NCBI GenBank assembly: GCA_902761625.1
Contig: CACWLH010000024.1
Coordinates: 1 to 32,854 of the forward strand
Origin: an uncultured Erysipelotrichaceae bacterium
GTDB lineage: Bacteria; Bacillota_I; Bacilli_A; Erysipelotrichales; Erysipelotrichaceae
Direction of reading: 5' to 3'
DNA: 32,854 nucleotides
Position numbers and translations under genes: made by a program. Shown here in pieces: positions 24,178 to 31,041 of this stretch. The number at the start of each line of letters is the position of its first letter. The first letter of the stretch is position 1. A model generated the notes under the pieces. That model saw only the letters and a program-made list of their open reading frames with translations, did no database searches and had not been told where the DNA came from.

Positions 24178-24199
24178 AAAAAGGCAGACCGGAATCTGC
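24178..24199 (-). terminator. Terminator after the aldo/keto reductase gene
   Basis: On the minus strand GCAGA-TTCCGG-TCTGC followed by CTTTTTG, about 50 bases after the stop at 24252. The stem is short (5 bp). Confidence 0.65.
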
Positions 24200-24251
24200 G
24201 CTTATTGTTTTCAATCAATGGAGCTTGTTCAATGTTATGATATGAGTTTCC

Positions 24252-25370
24252 TTACTCGAAAGCTTCAGCGATTTCACGAAGCCGGGCTGTGATTTCGATG
24301 TGCTGCGGGCATTCGCCTTCACACTGCAGGCAGCCGATGCAGGAGCTTGCCAGTCCGCCGTCCTTGGTCGCATTTGCATAACGTCTCTTGGAATCAGCGT
24401 GATTACCGAACAGCATATCCCTGTTCATGATTCTGAACAGTTCGGGAATGTTGATCTGCATCGGGCATCCGCCTGTGCAGTAATGGCATGCCGTGCAGGG
24501 GATCTGCGGGATTTCCTTAAAGGCTGCCTGGGCATCGGCGATCACCTTCTGTTCATCCTCATTCAGCGGTTTGAAATCTTTCATATAAGAAAGGTTGTCT
24601 TCCATCTGGGCCAGATTGGACATACCGGAAAGAACGATCTTCACGTTTTCAAGGCTTGCCACGAAACGGATTGCCCAGGAAGCCGGGCTGGCATCCGGGT
24701 TTCCCTTTGCCAGAACATCCATTACAGATGCCGGCGGATTGGCGAGAGTGCCTCCCTTGACCGGTTCCATGACAACGATCGGCTTGCCGTGCTTCGTCGC
24801 AACCTCATAGCATTTTCTGCTTTCAACGATCGGATCTTCCCAGTCCACATAGTTGATCTGCAGCTGAACAAATTCCGCATCGGGATGCTTTGTCAGGATT
24901 TCATCAAGCAGCTCTGCTGAATCATGGAAAGAGAAACCGTAATGTCTGATCTTTCCCTGTTCCTTCAGCTGTTTCACATATTCCCAGCATCCGTAGTTTT
25001 CATATTTGTCGATATTCTTCTTGGAAAGCGCGTGGAGAAGATAGAAATCAATGTAATCCGTTCCCATTCTTTCCAGGGAAACATTGATTTGATTCTTGGC
25101 GTCTGCCTCATCCTTTGCGGCATTGGCATTGAGCTTGGATGTGATGAAGAAACTGTCACGGGGATGACGGTCAATCAGGGCAATTTTGGCCGCCGCTTCA
25201 CTTCCCTCATAAACATAAGCTGTATCGAAATACTTCAGACCCGCATCAAGAAAACGGTCAGTCATTTCCGCTGTTTCATCGGTGTTGATTGTTCCGTCCT
25301 CGTTTCTTGGCAGTCTCATCAGTCCGAACCCGAACTTGCCGAGTTCTTCTCCGCAGAATGTATTATTCAT
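24252..25370 (-). CDS. Aldo/keto reductase with C-terminal 4Fe-4S ferredoxin domain
   Basis: 372 aa from the ATG at 25370, preceded by GAGGAGG; the upstream in-frame start at 25391 lies before that site. The barrel has the catalytic tetrad Asp49 and Tyr54 (FDTAYVYEGSE), Lys79 (ITSKLN) and His113 (YLLHAL). The C-terminal part carries CTACHYCTGGCP and CIGCLQCEGECP, two 4Fe-4S-type clusters. This subfamily is common in Clostridia and other gut anaerobes and is thought to reduce carbonyls, probably using ferredoxin electrons; substrates are mostly unknown. It is monocistronic. A broken relative lies at 10736-10945. Confidence 0.93.
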   Translation of the reverse strand: MNNTFCGEELGKFGFGLMRLPRNEDGTINTDETAEMTDRFLDAGLKYFDTAYVYEGSEAAAKIALIDRHPRDSFFITSKLNANAAKDEADAKNQINVSLERMGTDYIDFYLLHALSKKNIDKYENYGCWEYVKQLKEQGKIRHYGFSFHDSAELLDEILTKHPDAEFVQLQINYVDWEDPIVESRKCYEVATKHGKPIVVMEPVKGGTLANPPASVMDVLAKGNPDASPASWAIRFVASLENVKIVLSGMSNLAQMEDNLSYMKDFKPLNEDEQKVIADAQAAFKEIPQIPCTACHYCTGGCPMQINIPELFRIMNRDMLFGNHADSKRRYANATKDGGLASSCIGCLQCEGECPQHIEITARLREIAEAFE

Positions 25371-25824
25371 ATCTGTCCTCCTCAGTTGCATTCATTGTAA
25401 AGGCTGCGGCTGTGATTTCAAGTATCACGCCTTAACTTCCGCTCCGGATTCATTTCATGATGTGCCTTAAAATGTGTTCATGCCTGCAAACAGCGAAAAA
25501 AGGAAGCGGATATTCACAGCAAATCAGTGGTCCTGAGCGGCGAGACAGGCTGTATGTATCATTACATACAGTTTGAAAGACGTAAGCTGATCAAACTCTC
25601 AGAAGCCACGTCCATATTTCGAAGTAATTGGGCGTGGTGATTCACTGCTGATTTTAAGCATAATCTGCAGCTTTTGAATGAATTGGTTTTTCTTAATCCA
25701 TATTTCAGCAGCTCTGCATCGATGTAAACATTTTCATCTATGTAAATACCGATCGAATATTTTCTGTAAGCACTTAACATTTCGGTTGACGTCACAATTC
25801 ACTTATGCAAAAATGAATTCAATC
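25371..25824. other. Intergenic region with a doubtful 77-codon frame and a strong inverted repeat
   Basis: The stretch is AT-richer than its surroundings. A minus-strand frame of 77 codons (25562-25795) starts with GTG without a ribosome site; I do not recognise its product, and it may be a gene remnant. CTGTATGTA-TCAT-TACATACAG at 25550-25571 is a perfect 9-bp inverted repeat that overlaps the end of that frame. TTGACG at 25786-25791 may be the -35 of the T-box transcript, but no good -10 follows at the right distance. Confidence 0.4.
25550..25571. repeat. Perfect 9-bp inverted repeat, 4-base loop
   Basis: CTGTATGTA and TACATACAG around TCAT. No T-run follows on either strand, so it is not an ordinary terminator. 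It could be a protein site, a decayed element end or a hairpin. Confidence 0.6.
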
Positions 25825-26082
25825 AAACCGATGACGAAGAGTAAGTAAGTCTGAAACCGATCATACGAGAGAGCTGCTTAGGGTGGAATAGCAGCATGAA
25901 ACGGCAGACCGAATGGACTTCCGAGGGCAACCTGAACATGAACAGTAGGGAAGCCGGAGCCGGCCGCTCCGTAATCAAAAAGCCTGCATATGAATGTATG
26001 CAAGAGAGGACGTTTTGACGTCAAGCCGGGTGGCACCGCAGGATTCAGTCCTGTCCCAGCATTTGCGGGGATGGGACTTTTT
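25825..26082 (+). promoter_or_regulatory. T-box riboswitch leader, tryptophan specifier
   Basis: The T-box proper, GGGTGGCACCGCA, lies at 26028-26040 and pairs with the uncharged tRNA 3' end. Stem I shows the AG-bulge/loop pattern (AGAGAGCTGC ... GGTGGAA ... GCAGC, 25869-25895). The specifier loop reads GAA-TGG-AC, so the specifier codon is UGG (25914-25916), which is Trp. The leader ends in a terminator GTCCCA ... TGGGAC plus five T (26053-26082), which competes with the antiterminator. When uncharged tRNA-Trp is abundant, the downstream trpB-like gene is read. The 5' end is approximate. Confidence 0.93.
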
Positions 26083-26111
26083 CATTCCCGGGAAATAAGG
26101 AGGAAACAGAC

Positions 26112-27482
26112 ATGACAGACACTCCGTACAAAATCTACCTCGAAGAAACAGAACTTCCGAAACCCTGGTACAACCTCAGAGCAGACATGATCAACAAGCC
26201 TGCTCCCCTTCTGAATCCGGGAACCGGCAAACCGATGACTGCCGAAGAACTCAGTGCCGTATTCTGCAGCGATCTTGTCGCACAGGAACTTGATGAAACA
26301 ACCGCATATATTGAAATCCCTCAGGAAATCCGTGATTTCTATAAAATGTACAGACCTGCACCGTTGGTTCGTGCATACTGCCTGGAAGAAAAGCTGAAGA
26401 CACCTGCTAAGATTTATTACAAATTTGAAGGAAACAACACTTCCGGCAGCCATAAGCTCAACTCCGCAATTGCCCAGGCATATTATGCAAAAAAGCAGGG
26501 GCTCAAAGGCGTTACAACCGAAACCGGTGCCGGACAATGGGGAACAGCCCTCTCCATGGCATGCGCATATCTCGGTCTTGACTGCCGCGTATACATGGTC
26601 AAGGTTTCCTATGAACAGAAACCGTTCCGCCGTGAAGTCATGCGCACATACGGTGCATCGGTGACCCCTTCCCCTTCGATGAATACGGAGGTCGGCAGAA
26701 AGATTCTTGCCGAACATCCCGGCACGACGGGAAGTCTTGGCTGTGCGATTTCGGAAGCTGTTGAAGATGCCGTAACACATGAAGGATACAGATATGTTCT
26801 GGGCAGCGTTTTGAACCAGGTGCTTCTGCATCAGTCCGTCATCGGTCTTGAAACTAAAGCAGCTATGGAAAAATACGGAATCAAGCCGGATATCATCATC
26901 GGCTGTGCCGGCGGCGGCTCCAACCTCGGCGGACTGATCGCTCCGTTTATGGGAGAAAAACTCAGAGGCGAAGCAGATTACCATTTCATTGCGGTCGAGC
27001 CTGCATCCTGTCCAAGCTTCACCCGCGGAACATTCGCATATGATTTCTGCGATACAGGAATGATCTGCCCTCTGGCAAAGATGTATACCATTGGCTCCAG
27101 TTACATCCCCGCACCCAACCATGCCGGCGGACTGCGCTTCCACGGTATGAGCCCTGTTCTTTCCCAGCTGTATCATGACGGTTACATGGAAGCACGTTCG
27201 GTTAAGCAGACAGATGTCTTTGAAGCAGCCGAATACTTTGCACGCTGTGAGGGCATCCTGCCGGCACCGGAAAGCTCCCATGCAATCAGAGCTGCGATTG
27301 ATGAAGCGATTGCCTGCCGTGAAAGCGGTGAAGAAAAAACAATCCTCTTCGGTCTGACGGGAACCGGCTACTTCGACATGGTTGCATATGAAAAATTCCA
27401 CAGCGGTGAAATGACAAACTACATCCCGAGTGATGAAGAACTCGCCGAGTCCATCGCAAAGCTGCCGAAGGTCTCCGGGTGA
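26112..27482 (+). CDS. trpB: TrpB-like (TrpB2) PLP-dependent tryptophan synthase beta chain
   Basis: 456 aa, longer than classic TrpB (about 400), as expected for the TrpB2 group. The PLP lysine lies in NNTSGSHKLNSA (Lys115), and the phosphate-binding loop is GCAGGGSNLGG. ETGAGQWG corresponds to the conserved active-site stretch with the catalytic Glu. The enzyme joins indole and serine (or O-phosphoserine in some TrpB2) to make tryptophan. No trpA or other trp gene is near, so it probably salvages free indole, which is abundant in the gut. AAGGAGG lies before the ATG at 26112, 30 bases after the T-box terminator, so expression depends on Trp starvation. Confidence 0.94.
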   Translation: MTDTPYKIYLEETELPKPWYNLRADMINKPAPLLNPGTGKPMTAEELSAVFCSDLVAQELDETTAYIEIPQEIRDFYKMYRPAPLVRAYCLEEKLKTPAKIYYKFEGNNTSGSHKLNSAIAQAYYAKKQGLKGVTTETGAGQWGTALSMACAYLGLDCRVYMVKVSYEQKPFRREVMRTYGASVTPSPSMNTEVGRKILAEHPGTTGSLGCAISEAVEDAVTHEGYRYVLGSVLNQVLLHQSVIGLETKAAMEKYGIKPDIIIGCAGGGSNLGGLIAPFMGEKLRGEADYHFIAVEPASCPSFTRGTFAYDFCDTGMICPLAKMYTIGSSYIPAPNHAGGLRFHGMSPVLSQLYHDGYMEARSVKQTDVFEAAEYFARCEGILPAPESSHAIRAAIDEAIACRESGEEKTILFGLTGTGYFDMVAYEKFHSGEMTNYIPSDEELAESIAKLPKVSG

Positions 27483-27551
27483 ACCCGGAATTCAGCTTCG
27501 GGATGAAAGAATTTGAAGTACCCGCAGCGCAAACCGCTGCACCTGAGATTT

Positions 27552-27578
27552 AAAAAGCCGCATACAGATGTACGCGGC
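27552..27578 (-). terminator. Terminator left over from the GH43 remnant
   Basis: On the minus strand GCCGCGTAC-ATCT-GTATGCGGC (one G-U-type mismatch) followed by TTTTTA. It lies about 24 bases after the stop of the GH43 remnant and points away from trpB. Confidence 0.65.
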
Positions 27579-27601
27579 GATGAAAACCGTATGATCCGGA
27601 G

Positions 27602-27859
27602 TCAGACAGGATATTCCCGCTGTGCTTCGGCACGGTTTTTTTCTTTCTGTTCTTCTGATTCACTGAGTATAAAATACGGGAAACATGCTTTGACATTTCC
27701 TTTGGCAAACATTCCGAAGAAACATCCCGTGAATGTGCCTTTCATGACTTCCGTGGAAAGCAGCTGTGTACTGCCGGTTCCGATTACTTTCAGGCTTTTT
27801 TCTTTGATTCCGGCACAAAATGTGTATTGATTTCTTTCTGCATGAACCTTCAGGACCAA
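27602..27859 (-). pseudogene. Glycoside hydrolase family 43, C-terminal remnant
   Basis: The frame reads VLKVHAERNQYTF ... VIGTGSTQLLSTEVMKG followed by TFTGCFFGMFAKGN. This resembles the C-terminal beta-sandwich of GH43 beta-xylosidase/arabinosidase proteins, which end in a 'STE.aggFTG.f.GlyA.gn...A.FdyF' pattern. Upstream, an in-frame stop follows within five codons and the catalytic propeller is gone. The remnant is bounded on its 5' side by IS200/IS605-like sequence at about 27850. It no longer encodes an enzyme. Confidence 0.7.
27617..27642 (+). terminator. Terminator after trpB
   Basis: CCG-CT-GTGC-TTCG-GCAC-GG with a stable UUCG tetraloop, followed by TTTTTTT. It lies about 135 bases after the trpB stop and overlaps the minus-strand GH43 remnant. 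Confidence 0.65.
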
Positions 27860-28017
27860 GGGTGAATATGATCAGATTTAAAAGCAGTGAACCATTGACG
27901 CAATCTGAAAAGAGCCACATTTCTCAAATCCTTACATCTTGCGGACATGAGAGAACAGTATTCAAAGAGATCGGGATACTGAGACTTTCTGATGCGGTAC
28001 TTGGTAACGGAGTACAT
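27850..28017 (-). pseudogene. TnpB (IS200/IS605 family) N-terminal remnant
   Basis: From the ATG at 28017 (AAAGGAT upstream), 55 codons read MYSVTKYRIRKSQYPDLFEY, then CKDLRNVALFRLRQWFTAF. This is like the beginning of TnpB proteins (a short basic strand followed by 'YN.A.F..Rq.ft'). The frame stops at the junction with the GH43 remnant, so over 300 codons are missing, including the RuvC nuclease core. A TATAAT box (28037-28042) lies upstream. Confidence 0.65.
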
Positions 28018-28229
28018 ATGGTTATCCTTTACCACTATTATACCTCATGCGTCGCTTGACAGCCAGCTACATGCGACAACAATTGCAAGCGAATCGCACT
28101 ATGTATCATCTTACGCTCAGTTGAAATTCGCTGAAAGATTTATAAGGCGCAATTCATCTCCACCCAAGCTTGTCAGCTATGGATGGGGTCTTCTTGCTGG
28201 TTTGATAAAACAAATACACCGTGAAAATG
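28018..28229. other. Non-coding relic region around the IS remnants
   Basis: Apart from the hairpin at 28151-28200 and the TATAAT upstream of the TnpB remnant, I find no intact gene. Open frames here are short, lack ribosome sites and translate the hairpin. ATGCGTCGC and GCATGTCGC-like words around 28048 and 28071 form a loose inverted repeat that may belong to an element end. Confidence 0.4.
28151..28200 (+). mobile_element. Candidate right-end hairpin of an IS200/IS605-type element
   Basis: GCGCAATTCATCTCC followed by an imperfect hairpin (CCACCC-A-AGCT-TGTC-AGCT-AT-GGATGG) and GTCTTCTTGCTGG. Many IS605-type tnpB genes end in an 'ATTCATCTCC-stem-GTCTTCTTGC' segment that doubles as the right end and guide-RNA scaffold. 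Orientation is plus, opposite to the TnpB remnant next to it, so more than one decayed copy or a rearrangement may be present. Confidence 0.5.
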
Positions 28230-28251
28230 AAAAACACGGATGGTGCCATCC
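28230..28251 (-). terminator. Possible terminator of the MMPL operon
   Basis: On the minus strand GGATG-GCAC-CATCC followed by GTGTTTTT, about 120 bases after the stop at 28372. The stem is only 5 bp and the distance long, but no better candidate is nearer. Confidence 0.4.
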
Positions 28252-28371
28252 CTGACCGGCCGGATTAGCCATCTGATCAGGTTGATTCCGTGCTTTCATT
28301 CGTATTTTTCATATCCGCATCCGAAAATGCGTAAAGATCTGTTTCTGAGATGCTTAAGATTCCTTTTTTTC

Positions 28372-31026
28372 TCAGAATTCCATCTTGAAGATGAATTTTG
28401 TGGATGTCTTAGCGTCATCATCCGCACCGGCGAAGTTTGTATATGTGTTTTCACCGTCTGCGATCAGATGCAGTCTTTCAATCACATCATCCATTTCATC
28501 ACCGAATATTTCAGTGAGTCTGTCGATGCCTTCCGCCTTGAACTGTTCCATACCGCTCAATAACGTGCTCACACCTTCATCGAGTGTGCCGATGCCCTGA
28601 TCCAGTTTGTCCGCTCCGTCATAGAGGCTTTCAGCACCTTTATTCAGTGCATCCGCGCCATTATAAGCCTGGCTGATTCCTTCGGAAAGGCTCTTTGCGC
28701 CTTCAGCCACGGCATCCGCGCCATCGGCGAGCTGTACAGCTCCTGCGGAAAGGGATTGTGCACCTGCTGTCAGTTTACCTGTGTTGGCATCGAGTTCACC
28801 GATGCCGCTGTTCAGCGCACCGGCTCCTTCGTCAAGCGCCTGCGCACCTGCGGAAAGACTCTTTGCGCCTTCGTTCAGAGAACCGGTACCGGCTGCCAGC
28901 TGTTTCGCGCCTTCGTCCAGTGCGCCTGCACCTGCGGAGAGTTTTTCTGTTCCGGCCGCCATCTCTTTGGTGCCGGCCTGCAGCTGTGCCGCACCGTTCT
29001 TCAATAAACCGACTCCGCTTTCCTCATCATTGAGTGAGGCGGTTCCCTGTTTCAATTGATCAAGGCCATTGGTAAGCTGTGTCAGTCCTTCACCGGCGGA
29101 AGCTTTCATCGATTCTGCACCCTGTGACAGTGCACCGATACCTGCTGAAAGTGAATCCATACCTGTGCTCAGAGTTGAAATGCCTGCCTTGAGATCACCG
29201 GCTCCGCTGCTCAGCTGTGAAGCTCCGGTATTGATTTCAGCTGCCGCGGAAACAAAGCCGCTCATCGCATTTGCGATACTCTGGGATGAAGCTGTATTCA
29301 CTGCAGACGCATGATCAAGACTGCCGTCTGCTCCATTGAGTGATGCCAGGATTGTGTCAGCCTGTTCCCTTGTCAGTGTGCCTGCACTTACAAGTGCCTC
29401 AATGCTTTCTCTGGCAGCTGCGATCTGTGTTTTCGCTTCGCCCAGATCTGCTGTATCTGCCATAGCCGCTGTGCTGAGCGCGGATGAATTGTCGCTCATT
29501 GTCTGGCTCAGAGCCTGGGTTCCGGCAGAAAGATTTGTCAGATTTGTTTCAAGATTTTCCGCACCTGTATATGCATTATCAAGACCTGCCTTGATCTGTG
29601 CTGCACCTGTACCCGCATCAGAGATACCTGCGCTCAGCTGATCAATGCCGCCGCTCAGTTTTTCACTGAATTCACCGGCTCCGCTCTGCACCTGGGCAAG
29701 GCCGTTATCCACCTGTGAAATACCGCCCGAAAGCTTTTCAATTCCCGCTGCCATGGAATCCGCACCGGCGGAAAGACTTTCGGCACCCTCATGCAGTTTC
29801 GCACTGTTTTCACTGAGTGCGCCGGTTCCTTCGGAAAGCTGTTTCGCTCCTGCATCAACGGATTCTGAACCGGCTGAGAGTTCTTCGGCACCTGATTTGA
29901 GTGAGGAAGTTCCGTCTTTCAATGAATCACTGCCGCTCTTGAGACGGGTAATTCCGTCAGCCGCACCGCTGATTCCTGTTTCAAACTGTGCAGTACCGTC
30001 TTTCAGTGTGCCTGCACCGGCGGAAAGAGAAGCTGTGCCGTCTTTGAGAGTCAATGAACCGTTATTGATGGCGAGAAGGCCGTCTTTCAGTGAAAGTGTT
30101 CCTGCTTTCAATGTGCCGGTGCCTTTAAGAAGTGCGCCGGAACCGTCTTTGAGGGCGGTGCTGCCATCCTTGAGCTGCTTTGTGCCGTTCACCAGCTGAT
30201 CCGTGGCATCAGAAAGCTTTCTGATATCTCCTGTGAACGAGGTGTCCAGCTGATTTCCTTCGTAAAGGGAACTGATATCGCTGGTGGCCATACTCATGAT
30301 CAGTGAGAGATCGAAATCCTTTGCGTCCGCCTCCACTTCGATGGATTCGGGGATATCGATGTCTTCGAGCTTTTTATAAAGCTCATCATTTTCAGAAAGC
30401 GCCAATGCGTCAAGCAGACCGGGGAATGCCATGCCAATGACATACGAATTCTTTCCGTCATTGATCACTTTTCCGTTTGTGACAGTGATCTCAGAGAAAT
30501 GTTCCGCCGGCATCTGCATGCCGCTGATGACTGCGAAGGGCATCTTTGTCTGAATCTGTTTTCCATGCAGAGTGACGGTTGTGTCTGTTCTGTTTTCATA
30601 GTCAAAGCGGATTTTCACATGACCGCTCTTTCCTTTGATTTCTTCGGGAGTGACTGTCTTTCCGTCCAGTTCATAGCTGACATTGACAGCAACCGGAAGC
30701 TCTTCATCGGTTGTGCCCTGATAATAGATATCATTGCCATTGCTCTGCCATGTCAGCTCTTCACCATTCTGACTGAAGGTTTCCTCACCGCTCACATTTT
30801 CAATATTCTCAAGCGATGTGACATCTTTGAGCACATCCGCTTTCTTCACATTTTTCAGCCATTCGCTGACAACCACGTCATCCGGTTTTCCGGATGCATC
30901 GGTGACGATATATACTGTTTCATTCTTTTCTGTTTCGCCTGTTGTTTCTTCCGCATGTACCGCTGTCACATCAGGGACTGCAGCGATCATACAGCACGCA
31001 AGCAAAGATCCGATATATTTTTTCAT
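28372..31026 (-). CDS. Exported heptad-repeat protein (YhgE/Pip-like repeats) partnered with an MMPL transporter
   Basis: 884 aa. A signal peptide (1-25, cleavage after VHA) leads to an N-terminal domain of about 240 residues without known motif. From about residue 270 to 840 the chain consists of seven-residue units of the form L-x-x-G-(T/A/S)-x-x, for example QLKDGST, ALKDGSG, TLKAGTL. A helical insert rich in Ala/Ser breaks the array near the middle. The C-terminal 50 residues are acidic and end TKFIFKMEF, with no membrane anchor seen. Such repeats occur in YhgE/Pip proteins and in proteins beside MMPL transporters in Bacillota; their function is poorly known. GGGAGG precedes the ATG and the gene follows the MMPL gene by 15 bases, so they form one operon. 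Confidence 0.85.
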   Translation of the reverse strand: MKKYIGSLLACCMIAAVPDVTAVHAEETTGETEKNETVYIVTDASGKPDDVVVSEWLKNVKKADVLKDVTSLENIENVSGEETFSQNGEELTWQSNGNDIYYQGTTDEELPVAVNVSYELDGKTVTPEEIKGKSGHVKIRFDYENRTDTTVTLHGKQIQTKMPFAVISGMQMPAEHFSEITVTNGKVINDGKNSYVIGMAFPGLLDALALSENDELYKKLEDIDIPESIEVEADAKDFDLSLIMSMATSDISSLYEGNQLDTSFTGDIRKLSDATDQLVNGTKQLKDGSTALKDGSGALLKGTGTLKAGTLSLKDGLLAINNGSLTLKDGTASLSAGAGTLKDGTAQFETGISGAADGITRLKSGSDSLKDGTSSLKSGAEELSAGSESVDAGAKQLSEGTGALSENSAKLHEGAESLSAGADSMAAGIEKLSGGISQVDNGLAQVQSGAGEFSEKLSGGIDQLSAGISDAGTGAAQIKAGLDNAYTGAENLETNLTNLSAGTQALSQTMSDNSSALSTAAMADTADLGEAKTQIAAARESIEALVSAGTLTREQADTILASLNGADGSLDHASAVNTASSQSIANAMSGFVSAAAEINTGASQLSSGAGDLKAGISTLSTGMDSLSAGIGALSQGAESMKASAGEGLTQLTNGLDQLKQGTASLNDEESGVGLLKNGAAQLQAGTKEMAAGTEKLSAGAGALDEGAKQLAAGTGSLNEGAKSLSAGAQALDEGAGALNSGIGELDANTGKLTAGAQSLSAGAVQLADGADAVAEGAKSLSEGISQAYNGADALNKGAESLYDGADKLDQGIGTLDEGVSTLLSGMEQFKAEGIDRLTEIFGDEMDDVIERLHLIADGENTYTNFAGADDDAKTSTKFIFKMEF

Positions 31027-31041
31027 GATCTGTTTCCTCCC

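Noticed and set aside
26082..27401. Long minus-strand frame (439 codons) opposite trpB
   Set aside because: It is antisense to a gene with clear TrpB2 motifs, a T-box and a ribosome site; its own translation is Cys/Phe-rich without recognisable domains.
27474..27492. Hairpin CTCCGGG-TGAA-CCCGGA at the trpB stop as terminator
   Set aside because: No T-run follows; the UUCG hairpin at 27617-27642 is the better terminator.
28342..28377. Inverted repeat TTCTGAG/CTCAGAA at the end of the 884-aa gene as terminator
   Set aside because: The loop is 22 bases and no T-run follows on the minus strand after the second arm.
28695..30199. Several plus-strand frames with Ser/Pro/Ala repeats
   Set aside because: They are translations of the opposite strand of the heptad-repeat gene, so the repeats are mirrored, not independent.
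28600..30200. Repetitive DNA that might look like a CRISPR or tandem-repeat array
   Set aside because: The periodicity is 21 bases in frame with the L-x-x-G heptads of the coding sequence; there are no identical repeats with unique spacers.
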